Assembly (NCBI RefSeq): GCF_004117935.1
Contig: NZ_SDOY01000137.1
Location: 1 to 64,000, forward strand
Direction of reading: 5' to 3'
DNA from: Streptomyces roseicoloratus
Lineage (GTDB): Bacteria > Actinomycetota > Actinomycetes > Streptomycetales > Streptomycetaceae
Length of the DNA: 64,000 nt
Shown: piece by piece, positions 36,448 to 45,088 of the stretch
Layout of the letters: every line of letters begins with the position of its first letter
How positions within the stretch are numbered: the first letter of the stretch is position 1
Program-made: the position numbers and the translations under genes
Notes under the pieces: model-generated
What the model was told of the DNA's origin: nothing
Database searches by the model: none
Seen by the model: only the letters and a program-made list of their open reading frames with translations

Positions 36448-37521
36448 CTACAGGTTACCCGGCGCCGCGGCACCGGGTGCGGGGCCGGCGAGGGGCTTCC
36501 CCGATCGACCGTCGTCGACGGAATCCGTTCGATCGAGTCGGGCCTCCAGAGCGGAAGCGATCACTTCGCCCAGCGCCCGGCCGACAGGGGGCGGCGTGGC
36601 ATGGCCGACCTGCCGATACTGGGCGGTCTTGCGGCCGGCAAAGCTCCAGTCGAGAGGGAAGCCCTGAAGGATCGCCGTCTGGCGCACGGTGAGCGGCATC
36701 ATTCCGGACCGTCCGCGAGACGGATCCCAGTCGAAGTCCGGCCCCGGCACGTCGTCCGCCACCGTGCCGCCGTCCACTCCCATACGCGCCCATGCCCGCT
36801 TGGTGCCCGTAGGCCCGAGGTCGGCGCCTCCCCGGTTCCATGAACCACCGACCAGGGTCGGGGCCGGCCGATCCGCCTGGGCGGCCCAGACGGAGGCCTG
36901 GCGCCAGCCTCGCTCGGCCATGGAGGCACCGAGTACCTCTCCGACGGTTCGATGCCGGGTGACGGAGGCGGTAGGGGGCGTGAACGAGTCCAGGAGCCCG
37001 TCTTCCAAGGCCACCAGCACGCCCTGCTTGCGATCCTGCGCCACGCCGAAGTCCACCGCGTTGATCACGAACCCGAGCACGTCGTAACCCAGGTGGGTGA
37101 GCTCCTCGGTGATGTACTCACGGATCGGACCGTAGGCCGGCTTGGTGACGAGATCCGGAACGTTCTCGATGAGCAGGGCCCTGGGTCTGATTCCGTGCAT
37201 CAGCATGATCGTCGCCTTGAGCAGATCGAGCTCGTCGTCCCGCTCGGCACGCCCCACGGAAGCGGCCGCCTTGACGCGCGGGAGACCGGCTGCCAGCAGA
37301 TCCACGTCGTAGGTCTGTTCGTGGTCGACGGGGTCGAAATCGACGAGATCGAGGTTCAGGACGTTCCACGCCGGCCTGTTGGCTCGGAGCGTCTCACAGG
37401 CGACGGCCTTGTTGTCGAGAAGCAGCACGGGATCGAACCCCGCCTGTTCCAGCCCGAGGGCCAGACCGCCCGCCCCGGCGCAGACGGCTACGCTGCGCAG
37501 CCGCGGCCTCATGGTGATCAT
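36448..37521 (-). CDS. cytosine methyltransferase homologue lacking catalytic Cys
   Basis: Dcm-fold protein, 357 residues, but key motifs are changed. Motif I is intact (AVCAGAGGLALGLEQAGF) and motif VI is intact (LLIENVPDL). Motif IV, which should be PCQ or PCP, reads AAGLPRVKAAASVG, placing Arg82 where the nucleophilic Cys belongs. Motif VIII is QDRKQG and motif X QVGHATPPPVG, both off consensus. It should bind AdoMet but not methylate cytosine by the usual mechanism. ATG 37521 follows GGAGAA. It lies directly upstream of the intact methyltransferase, suggesting a regulatory or DNA-recognition partner. Confidence 0.85.
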   Translation of the reverse strand: MITMRPRLRSVAVCAGAGGLALGLEQAGFDPVLLLDNKAVACETLRANRPAWNVLNLDLVDFDPVDHEQTYDVDLLAAGLPRVKAAASVGRAERDDELDLLKATIMLMHGIRPRALLIENVPDLVTKPAYGPIREYITEELTHLGYDVLGFVINAVDFGVAQDRKQGVLVALEDGLLDSFTPPTASVTRHRTVGEVLGASMAERGWRQASVWAAQADRPAPTLVGGSWNRGGADLGPTGTKRAWARMGVDGGTVADDVPGPDFDWDPSRGRSGMMPLTVRQTAILQGFPLDWSFAGRKTAQYRQVGHATPPPVGRALGEVIASALEARLDRTDSVDDGRSGKPLAGPAPGAAAPGNL

Positions 37522-37554
37522 GTGTGTTCTCCGTGACCTCTTCGTTCCTTTCGG

Positions 37555-40527
37555 TCAGAGGGCTGCCGTGGTCGTGGTGTCGATGATGGCGACGCCTTCC
37601 TGGGAGGAGTCGACCGTGGTGAACCTCAGCACGCGGCCGTCGTCGCTTCGGGCCGATGCGGGGGCGACGAAGCCGAACGCCATCACGACCTGGCTCGGAT
37701 CGAGTGCTTCGCCCTCCACGAGCGTGGCGCGATGCTCGGGCTCGACGACCGGGTAGAGCGTGACGACGCCCCGTCGCGGGGAGACCAGGCTCTCGACGGC
37801 CACGTCGCCGGAGTCGGGAAGCCCGCCCGCGATGCGCGTGGCCGCCGCACGGTGCTTGAGGTCGCTGATGGCTCCGAAGAGCGGATCGCGGCGACGATCA
37901 CGGGCAAAGTACGAGAACGAGCGCCCCGAGGAGCCGAGAGCGATGCGGTGGCCCGGCTGGGAGTGCTGGGGCGCCAGCACGACCCAGTCGTCCACTTGGG
38001 CGGGGTGGCTGTTCGTGATCTCCCGCAGGTAGTCCAGGTGTGGGGCGAACTGCGACGGAGCACCCCACTGCACCGCCGCGAGCAGTTCGAGCAGCCGGGC
38101 GGCGTCGATCCGCCCGGTGAGCGCGGAGAAACGGTGGGTGACACCCTTGGGGAAGTGGTACGAGAACTGTGCCGGCTCGACGGGCAGCGAGTCGAGTACG
38201 GGCACCCACAGGGCGGTGTTGTGCCGCAGCGCGGAGGCCTTCTTCGGGTAGGCCGTGGGCTCCTGCCACAGGCCGGGCGAACGAAGGGTGACCAGCCGGG
38301 AGTTGTACATCTTGTTCGGGCTGGTGGGCTTGAGCCACGGGATGTGCTGCGACACCAACGGAGGGACCTTGTCCGGAGTGATCTGCGGGCGGCCGTCGAC
38401 CATCACCGAGTACTGGGCGAGCTCTGCGCGGAAGGCCTCCTCGTCACGGCAGATCGCCTCGAAGCCCTCGTAGAGGTCGATCTCCTTCCTGCCCATGGTC
38501 TCCTGACGTCCCAGATACAGCCGGACCAAGTCCCGGTAGCCCTGCCGGAAGCCGAACCAGCGGCCCATCTGCATGAGCGTGGAGGCGTTGCCGGCGCGTC
38601 GCCGGAAGTAGGAGACGGTCAGGCCTTCGACGGTGAAGCCTCGCGCCAGCTTCTGCCCGCCGATGAGGATCTTCCAGATCGACCGCTTGTCGAAGTCCGC
38701 CTCGCCGGTCGCGAGGTCCTTGTCCCCGTTGACGACGATGATCGGCTTGTCGTCGCCACCGATGCGGATCGCGGCGGGACCGATGTACGGGGCGAGCTCC
38801 TCGAAGGACGCGGGCACGGCCTGGCCGTCGGCGCGCACGGCCGACACCGGGGCGATGTCTTCGTCGAACAGCCGGCGCAGTCGACCGTGGCCGGCGGCCC
38901 CGGGGTAGCCGGCGTCCCACCAGAGCTCCGTGACGCGGCCGAGCAGCTCCCGATGGTCGTCCTGTCGCACGGATTCGTGGATGAGCATCGTGTGGTGCTG
39001 GAAGTACCGGTCGCCGAGGCCGCCCTTGTCCTCCCGATACAGCTTCATGGCGGCGGTCAGCACGAACATGTCCATCGCGCGTCGGAGACAAGTGTCGTCT
39101 TCGTCGTCCTCCACGACGATGGAGCGGACATGGGCCATCTCGTTGGAGTCGGCGTAGGTGCGCTCGTCGGACGGATCCCAGTCGAGGTCGTGGAAGTCGC
39201 GCGCACCCATGTAGCCGTCGGGACGCGGCAGCGAAATGATGAAGTCCTTGGGGAAGATGTCCTCCGCATCGCTGGGATCGATGAACACGTTCGCGAAGGG
39301 CGTCGCCGTGTAGCCCACGTACTGGGCGCGCGGCAGCATGCGCAGCAACTCCGAGATCTTCTTGTTGATCGCGGTCCGTTCGGCATTGGGCTTGGCCAGG
39401 TCGGTCGTGTTGACCGAGGCCTCGTCGGACTCGTCGTCGATGATCAGGACGGGGATCTCGGAGAGGGGCGTCTGGATCTTCCCCAGGTCCTTGACCAGCT
39501 TGGTCAGGACCGTCTTGTTCTTCTTGACCACCATCAGGCGCGCTGCGGCGCGATGCAGATTGCGAGGGTCGTACAGCGGAAGACCGGGTTCCTGCTTGTC
39601 GGACTCCAAGGCGGCGATCCCCTGCTGGAGACTCTGGTAGTCGACGTCGCGGGTCGTCATCCGGTGGATGTCGAAGGCGCCCAGCGAGGAGGGCATCGCA
39701 CCGAACGAGGCGAACTTGCCCTGGATCCAGGCCGGGTCGTCGGCATAGTCCGACTCGTAGGCGCTCGCGCCCCGCATGATGTTCTCGCGGCCGACCAATT
39801 CCATGTCCAGGCGGCGCTGCGTCTGGGCTCGCAGCATGTTGAGAGTGCCGCCCAACACGATCACCAGTCGGTAGCCTGCGTCGATCGCCTTGGCGATGAC
39901 GCCGGCGAAGTTGGCGGTCTTTCCGGACTGCACGTAGCCGACGACGAGTCCCTTCGACTGGTAGGCCTCGGGTGCCGTCGGATCGGCGAGACGCTCCACG
40001 ACGCGATCGGTCGCCTCGTCGAGCCCGGCCACGACGTCCTCGGCCCAGCCCTTGTCCACGAGCAGCCGGCGGTACGCGGGCCAGTACCAGGGGCGCCCCT
40101 GGAGGGACTGCGGTGTGTACCACGACTTGTGTTCGGCGCTGATCACGACGGCGCCGGCGGCCTTGGAGACGGGGACGAGCGCGTCGAGTCGCTTGCCGGT
40201 CTCGTCTCCGATGCCGAGCAGGGCGTACGTATCGGCGCGTCGTTCGTCCGTCCGGGGCGGGTGGTCCGACCAGGTGGGGTTCTCGCTGAAGTCCCAGCGG
40301 GTGAGCTGCTTGCGCCACACCTCCACCAGGCGGTCGGTGGAACGTGCCTCTCGCAGTACGGACAGGAAATCCGCTTCGGAGGCGTACCGCATGGCCTCGG
40401 GCGAGAGGTCCTCGGCCTGGTACTCCAGAGCGCGTTCGAGCCGCTTCGGCTTGCCCGAGCTCATGTCGCCGAGTGCCCGGGAGTGGAGGTCGATCCGGAG
40501 GCTGGTGGACGGGTCGGGGCTGGTCAT
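37555..40527 (-). CDS. Z1 domain protein (SF2 helicase-like ATPase)
   Basis: 990 residues from ATG 40527, which has GAGGAA upstream; a GTG at 40560 is an alternative. Helicase-like motifs in order: P-loop GYVQSGKTANFAG (about 200), Walker B LIIDDESDEA (about 360), YTATPFANVF (about 405), the Z1 signature IGGQKLARGFTVEGLTVSYF (about 625) and QMGRWFGFRQGYRDLVRLY (about 655). Z1 proteins are known from restriction-type neighbourhoods with MORC-like ATPases and are thought to remodel or translocate on DNA. Third gene of the minus-strand operon. Confidence 0.92.
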   Translation of the reverse strand: MTSPDPSTSLRIDLHSRALGDMSSGKPKRLERALEYQAEDLSPEAMRYASEADFLSVLREARSTDRLVEVWRKQLTRWDFSENPTWSDHPPRTDERRADTYALLGIGDETGKRLDALVPVSKAAGAVVISAEHKSWYTPQSLQGRPWYWPAYRRLLVDKGWAEDVVAGLDEATDRVVERLADPTAPEAYQSKGLVVGYVQSGKTANFAGVIAKAIDAGYRLVIVLGGTLNMLRAQTQRRLDMELVGRENIMRGASAYESDYADDPAWIQGKFASFGAMPSSLGAFDIHRMTTRDVDYQSLQQGIAALESDKQEPGLPLYDPRNLHRAAARLMVVKKNKTVLTKLVKDLGKIQTPLSEIPVLIIDDESDEASVNTTDLAKPNAERTAINKKISELLRMLPRAQYVGYTATPFANVFIDPSDAEDIFPKDFIISLPRPDGYMGARDFHDLDWDPSDERTYADSNEMAHVRSIVVEDDEDDTCLRRAMDMFVLTAAMKLYREDKGGLGDRYFQHHTMLIHESVRQDDHRELLGRVTELWWDAGYPGAAGHGRLRRLFDEDIAPVSAVRADGQAVPASFEELAPYIGPAAIRIGGDDKPIIVVNGDKDLATGEADFDKRSIWKILIGGQKLARGFTVEGLTVSYFRRRAGNASTLMQMGRWFGFRQGYRDLVRLYLGRQETMGRKEIDLYEGFEAICRDEEAFRAELAQYSVMVDGRPQITPDKVPPLVSQHIPWLKPTSPNKMYNSRLVTLRSPGLWQEPTAYPKKASALRHNTALWVPVLDSLPVEPAQFSYHFPKGVTHRFSALTGRIDAARLLELLAAVQWGAPSQFAPHLDYLREITNSHPAQVDDWVVLAPQHSQPGHRIALGSSGRSFSYFARDRRRDPLFGAISDLKHRAAATRIAGGLPDSGDVAVESLVSPRRGVVTLYPVVEPEHRATLVEGEALDPSQVVMAFGFVAPASARSDDGRVLRFTTVDSSQEGVAIIDTTTTAAL

Positions 40528-40576
40528 CGGCGGTTCCTCGGCAGTCGGGTCAGCGGGCACGAAGGGGGCGGAGATG

Positions 40577-41560
40577 TCACGGAAGCCGAAGGCCGGACAG
40601 GTCCACCGGTGGCTCGGGGCTGGGGGCGAGCCCGGTGACGTCGGTCTCGTATCGCACGGCCGAGATCCGCTCGAAGGCTGCCGCAGCGAGCAGCTCCGGT
40701 GTGAGACGGGGCACGGATTCGGACGTCAGCAGCAGGACCTCGTCGCGGGGCGCCCACCGCTCGTCGTCCTGCCGTTCCGGCGACCAGCCACACCTCTCCA
40801 ACGCCGCATCGAGCCGGCGGAGCGTCGCCGGTGCGTGCTCCGCGACGGCGGTGCGAACCGATGCGACGGATTCCGTCAGCGTGCGACCACCGGCGCCACC
40901 CCGGGTCAACCGCAGCGAGGCGAACCACAGCGGCCTGCCCGGCTTGGGATGAAGCTGGCCGATTCCGTGGATGACGTGCCTTCGCCTTTCCGTGGCCGTC
41001 GTCTTGACCTCGATGTCGAAGTCCCCGAGGGAGAAATCGTGTTCCTCTCCGTACGGGCCGGTCCAAGAGGCCATGGCGGTGTGCCACCCATGGGCCTCCG
41101 CGAGGCGGTTCAACACGGAGAGCTCGCCCATCAGGCCGATGCGACGTTCGACGCTCGTCTCGCGAGGTCGTCCGAGCAGGGAACTCCAACCGTCCACGGT
41201 CTCCGCGAAGGCGCGATGGAGGGGCCGGTTCTTCGTGACGATCCGGTCCGCCACGGTGGACAGCAGGTCGTGGAAGTCGCGCATCAGGGCGACCTGCGTG
41301 GTGCGTATGCGGGCCATCCGGAGCCCCTTCTCCACGGCGACCTGATCGATGCGCACGGCGGGGAGGGGGGAACGAGGCGGCTGTTCGTTTCGGCCGAGTT
41401 CGACGAGCAAGGCGATCTCGCTGCCGCCGTCCCCGATCTCGTACGAGACGACCGGGCGGCTTTCGGTCGTGGAGAGCGGGATGCTCGCGCCGAGGCCTTC
41501 GCCCAGATAGTGCTCGACCGTGGACCAGGACAGCGAGGATCCCGAAGACGAGTCAGTCAT
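40577..41560 (-). CDS. PD-(D/E)XK motif nuclease-like protein
   Basis: 327 residues of the DUF4420-type PD-(D/E)XK group. Predicted catalytic residues: Glu146 in GLMGELSVLNRL, Asp175 in EEHDFSLGD, and Glu184-Val-Lys186 in FDIEVKTTATERRRHVIHG. That pattern is a complete restriction-nuclease core. Its start overlaps the stop of the upstream GHKL ATPase gene by 8 bp, so the two are translationally coupled. Likely the restriction effector of the island, gated by the ATPases. The sequence specificity is unknown. Confidence 0.88.
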   Translation of the reverse strand: MTDSSSGSSLSWSTVEHYLGEGLGASIPLSTTESRPVVSYEIGDGGSEIALLVELGRNEQPPRSPLPAVRIDQVAVEKGLRMARIRTTQVALMRDFHDLLSTVADRIVTKNRPLHRAFAETVDGWSSLLGRPRETSVERRIGLMGELSVLNRLAEAHGWHTAMASWTGPYGEEHDFSLGDFDIEVKTTATERRRHVIHGIGQLHPKPGRPLWFASLRLTRGGAGGRTLTESVASVRTAVAEHAPATLRRLDAALERCGWSPERQDDERWAPRDEVLLLTSESVPRLTPELLAAAAFERISAVRYETDVTGLAPSPEPPVDLSGLRLP

Positions 41561-43097
41561 TGTCCGTCACCCGGTTCATCTCGGCCCGTGCCGCAGCGAC
41601 CAGCACGGACTGCCACAGTTGGAGATTGTCCTTCTCCCGACTGCCGCTGTACTCCTTCTCGAAGACCTGATGGAGCAGCAGGTACAGCAGCGACTTGAGG
41701 GTCGGGGCGTCATTCAGGCCGCCACGACGTCCTCCGAGGATCGCGGCCCGATAATGATGGTTGAGGACGATCGTTCGGGACTCCCGGTCGATCTCGAAGA
41801 ACTTGGCATTGTCGATCTTCTGCCAGAGCACGGATATCGGCTCCTCGCCGGGAAGGAGAGGAAGCTCGTCCTCGATCGCCTCTCGTACGGAGGGCTCGAA
41901 GCCCTTTCCCGGGGGAATGACCGGCTTGCGGGTCGTGGCGGTCCGCTTCCTCGCGCTCCGATAGGTCGCGTCGGCGTCGGAAACGTACTGGGCGAACGAA
42001 CGTCCCTCGGCGTCCACTGCCGACTCCAGCGCCGTGACGAACTCGGGGGACGCGTCGACGCCGTCCTTCTTCACCGTGAGGCGGAAGACCTCGGAGGCGA
42101 CCGCTTCGTCCGGGAGATCGACGGCGACGCGTGCGAGAGCCAGGTGCTGCTCCGGCTGCCGGAAGTTGTTCCAGCCGCCGGACTGGACGAGCCGGTCGTG
42201 GCGGTAGAAGTAGAAGCCCTGGCGGTCGATGCCCGTGCCGACGGCCTTGAACTCGTCGGTGTTGGACTTGGGCGGCCAGATGTGGGCGGACAGCGTGACC
42301 GGGCCGACGGACGGGACGGTCGCGACGAATTCGCGCGCGTAATCGGCGTGGCCTGTCACCGGGTAGCCGAATGGGTCCAGCGGTTGGACTCCGAAGTTCA
42401 TGTACTCGGTGCCCGTGGAGACGTCCTCGACCGCGATGGTGATGTTGAAGTCGTCCCGTGCGAGGAACCGGTGCAGGTGCAGTCCGAGGTGGAGTCCCAG
42501 CTTGTTGATGGTCCGATGCAGGTACCGATCGGTCTGGCCCCCGCCTGTCCGCGGGAAGTTCTTGACCGCGTCCCAGCGGATGATCGTTCCCTGCCACACG
42601 ATCGGACAGTCGTAGTAGCGGTCGATGAGCTGTTGGGCATAGTCCGGGGCGACGATGTCGCACTGGAACCCGTTCAGGGCTCGCTCCATGGTCCAACGGC
42701 GTCCGGCCGGGGCGGCGGCCCGCGTCCGCCGCACCTTGCTGACGACAGTGACCGCCCCCGCGTGGCTGAGTGAGGCGGACTTCAGACCCGTGCCGAACAT
42801 GCCCAACGCCCGCGGGTCGTACTCCCGACGACCGCCGACGGTCATCGCGACGTCCAGCTCGTCCTCGTCCATCCCCTTGCCGTCGTCGACGACGAGCAGG
42901 CTGACGAGCCTGTCCCCGTCGCGCAGGAAGTGGATCACGACATCCTTCGCGCCCGCATCGATGGAGTTGTCGACGAGATCGGCGATCGCCGCCTCGAAGC
43001 CGTACCCCTGACTGCTGAGGGCCTCCATGTAGCGGGAGTCCGGGGGCAAGTGCTTGCTTCCCGATGTCGGTACCTCGAACTGCCAGTCAGTCGTCAT
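41553..43097 (-). CDS. GHKL ATPase, MORC/MutL-like
   Basis: 514 residues from ATG 43097. The ATP site is at the N-terminus: N-box AIADLVDNSIDAG (N44, with Asp40 where MutL-type enzymes have the catalytic Glu), G1 VVDDGKGM (71-76), G2 ALGMFGTGLKSASLSHAG (98-115). A transducer-like region follows, and a charged C-terminal half ends in AARAEMNRVTDND. The combination with a Z1 helicase, a PD-(D/E)XK protein and cytosine methyltransferases matches the MORC-like ATPase neighbourhoods described by Iyer, Abhiman and Aravind. First gene of the minus-strand island operon. Confidence 0.88.
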   Translation of the reverse strand: MTTDWQFEVPTSGSKHLPPDSRYMEALSSQGYGFEAAIADLVDNSIDAGAKDVVIHFLRDGDRLVSLLVVDDGKGMDEDELDVAMTVGGRREYDPRALGMFGTGLKSASLSHAGAVTVVSKVRRTRAAAPAGRRWTMERALNGFQCDIVAPDYAQQLIDRYYDCPIVWQGTIIRWDAVKNFPRTGGGQTDRYLHRTINKLGLHLGLHLHRFLARDDFNITIAVEDVSTGTEYMNFGVQPLDPFGYPVTGHADYAREFVATVPSVGPVTLSAHIWPPKSNTDEFKAVGTGIDRQGFYFYRHDRLVQSGGWNNFRQPEQHLALARVAVDLPDEAVASEVFRLTVKKDGVDASPEFVTALESAVDAEGRSFAQYVSDADATYRSARKRTATTRKPVIPPGKGFEPSVREAIEDELPLLPGEEPISVLWQKIDNAKFFEIDRESRTIVLNHHYRAAILGGRRGGLNDAPTLKSLLYLLLHQVFEKEYSGSREKDNLQLWQSVLVAAARAEMNRVTDND

Positions 43098-43104
43098 GTC
43101 TCGC

Positions 43105-43130
43105 CTTGATACGCGCCGCATCCGATCAAG
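43105..43130. promoter_or_regulatory. inverted repeat upstream of the GHKL ATPase operon
   Basis: CTTGAT (43105-43110) is mirrored by ATCAAG (43125-43130). The first ten bases CTTGATACGC match CTTGACACGC at 31208 in the other island operon except for one base. Candidate operator. Confidence 0.45.
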
Positions 43131-43187
43131 CGACATTAGCCGACGACACCGACATGGACGGTGGGAACGGGGACCGCTCGGTGTCCC

Positions 43188-44189
43188 TCACTCCGCCCCG
43201 TGGCACTCCCCATAAGCCCGCCCCGACCCGCACCAGCAGGGAGCGGTCCTCGCCGGTGGCCAGGCCGCCGCGCGTCCCCTTGCCGCCAGGGTCGTGGCGT
43301 ACTGGGGGAGGAGGTCCGGGTTGGCGGGGGTGGAGGATTCCGAGGCGGCGAAGGCTTCGTAGGAGGGGACCGTGGCCGGGACGATGCCCAGGTTCGGGGT
43401 GCCCGACTGGGCCAGTTCGCGGAGGGAGGCCTCGATGTCCGTCAGGTGGGCGCGGTACGTGGGGTACTCGGCCTCCAGTTCCGGGTACGCCGCCAAGAGC
43501 TCGTCGAGTTCCCGTTCCGGCCAGTGCAGGACCGCCACCGGGAACGGGCGGGACAGGGCCGTGCGGTAGGAGCCGAGTTCCGAGCGGAGGCGGGTGATCT
43601 CCGCCCGGAGCTCCGCCGGGTCCGACGAGCCCAGGGACCACAGGCGCTTCGGGTCGTGCAGCTCGTCCAGCGGCACGTTTCCGGAGTGCAGCCGGTCCGC
43701 CAGGGTGTCGAGGTCGTCGTGCGGGAGGCCCATCGCCCGGCGGACCCGGTGGCGGCCCGCCAGGAGGGACTGCACCGCGTACGGGACCTCGTCGCCCGGC
43801 GCCACCAGCAGGCGGGCCGCCTCCGTGAACGTCGCCTCCGCTTCCGCCGGCTCGTCGTGCGCCTCCAGCGTCTCCGCCGCGATCGCCCACGGTGCCGGAT
43901 CCGCCGGGCGGGCCCGCCGCACGCCCTCGATGATCGCCCGCGCCTCCGCCTCGTGGCCGTACTCCCACAGGTTCGCCGCCTTCAGCGACCTGATCAGGAG
44001 CGGGGCCGCGGGCGACGGGGCCGCGAGCAGGTCGTCGTAGAGCGTCGTCGCACGCTCGCGCTCGCCCGCCAGTTCCAGGTGGGCCGCCGCCCGCAGCAAC
44101 AGCGGTTCGCGGTCCTCCGGGTACCGGCCCGCGGTGCGGAGCAGGCGCTCGGCTTCGGTGATGTGGTCGGCAGGAGTGTCGGGGCGCAT
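43188..44189 (-). CDS. TPR-like protein with C-terminal SEC-C zinc motif
   Basis: 333 residues. The N-terminal 180 residues are helical repeats of TPR type (EAERLLRTAGRYPEDREPLLLRAAAHLELAGERERA and onward); a linker then leads to a SEC-C motif at the end, CWCGSGRAYGECHG, which binds zinc. SEC-C tails usually mediate protein or ribosome contact. ATG 44189 lies 6 nt downstream of a minus-strand TACGGT box, so the mRNA is probably leaderless. It abuts the island on one side and diverges from a sortase gene on the other. Confidence 0.85.
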   Translation of the reverse strand: MRPDTPADHITEAERLLRTAGRYPEDREPLLLRAAAHLELAGERERATTLYDDLLAAPSPAAPLLIRSLKAANLWEYGHEAEARAIIEGVRRARPADPAPWAIAAETLEAHDEPAEAEATFTEAARLLVAPGDEVPYAVQSLLAGRHRVRRAMGLPHDDLDTLADRLHSGNVPLDELHDPKRLWSLGSSDPAELRAEITRLRSELGSYRTALSRPFPVAVLHWPERELDELLAAYPELEAEYPTYRAHLTDIEASLRELAQSGTPNLGIVPATVPSYEAFAASESSTPANPDLLPQYATTLAARGRAAAWPPARTAPCWCGSGRAYGECHGAE

Positions 44190-44242
44190 GTCGACACCGT
44201 ACTGCGGTACGGCCCTGGAGAGTTGGCGCCGCAGCACCTATC

Positions 44243-45067
44243 GTGCCCGCCGTGCGAGCGAGAGTACGCGGCCCGGTTCCGGTCGTCGTCCACACGGGCC
44301 GGCGGCGCGGGACCGCCTCCCGCGCCCTGTGGACCTCCGCCGAAGCCCTCGTCACCTGCGGCGTTCTCGTGCTGCTGCTCGTTGTGCACCAGCTGTGGTG
44401 GACCAACCAGCAGGCCCGCGCCGGAGCCGTCGCGCAGGTGCGCAACCTGGAACGCGAGTGGGACTCCTCACCTCCGGCCGGCCCGTCCCCTCCGGTTCGC
44501 TCGGCACCGGATCCGGGCCCCTCGCCTCCGGTCCCCTCGTCCTCGGACGGGTCCTCGGCTTCGTCCTCCGGCGGGGCGCCCCCCGGTTCCGAGTCCTTCG
44601 GCGGCCCTCCCGGGCGGGCGTCCGCCTCCGCCTTCGCCGTCCTCCGCATCCCCCGCCTCGGGCTCTCCGTCCCCGTCGCCCACGGCGTCGGCAGGCGCGG
44701 CGTCCTCGACAAGGGCTACGCCGGGCACTATCCCGGCACCGCCCAGCCCGGCCGCACCGGCAACTTCGCCCTCGCCGGGCACCGCAACACCCACGGCGAG
44801 CCCTTCCGTTACGTCAACCGGCTCCGGGCCGGCGACCCGATCACCGTCAGGACCCGCGACGGCACGTACACCTACCGCGTCGACCGGATCCTGCCGCAGA
44901 CCTCGCCCCGCGACACCGGCGTCATCGCGCCCGTGCCCCGCTCCCTCCACAAGCCGTCCTACGGATACGACCGCCCCGGCGCCTACCTCACCCTCACCAC
45001 CTGCACCCCCGAGTTCACCTCCACCTACCGGCTTGTCGTCTGGGCCCTGCTCGTCGGCGGACCCTGA
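44243..45067 (+). CDS. srtE: class E sortase
   Basis: Membrane transpeptidase that anchors surface proteins to peptidoglycan, 274 residues. N-terminal membrane helix (about 33-50, LVTCGVLVLLLVVHQLWW), a Ser/Pro-rich linker, then the sortase barrel. Catalytic His is in NFALAGHRNTHGEPF, Cys in YLTLTTCTPEFTSTYR and Arg in the same strand (STYRL). Streptomyces class E enzymes prefer LAxTG signals; a protein ending LARTG is encoded at 55193. GTG 44243 is used, and GTG 44252 is possible. Confidence 0.92.
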   Translation: MPAVRARVRGPVPVVVHTGRRRGTASRALWTSAEALVTCGVLVLLLVVHQLWWTNQQARAGAVAQVRNLEREWDSSPPAGPSPPVRSAPDPGPSPPVPSSSDGSSASSSGGAPPGSESFGGPPGRASASAFAVLRIPRLGLSVPVAHGVGRRGVLDKGYAGHYPGTAQPGRTGNFALAGHRNTHGEPFRYVNRLRAGDPITVRTRDGTYTYRVDRILPQTSPRDTGVIAPVPRSLHKPSYGYDRPGAYLTLTTCTPEFTSTYRLVVWALLVGGP

Positions 45068-45088
45068 CCGCTCCCGTCCCCGTCCCCG

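Noticed and set aside
37732-40638. 968-codon plus-strand open frame opposite the Z1 gene
   Set aside because: Shadow frame; the minus-strand frame has clear helicase and Z1 motifs.
30618-43187. integrase, tRNA or att repeats bounding the island
   Set aside because: None seen; the island could have entered by homologous exchange of flanks, but no boundary repeat could be identified by eye.
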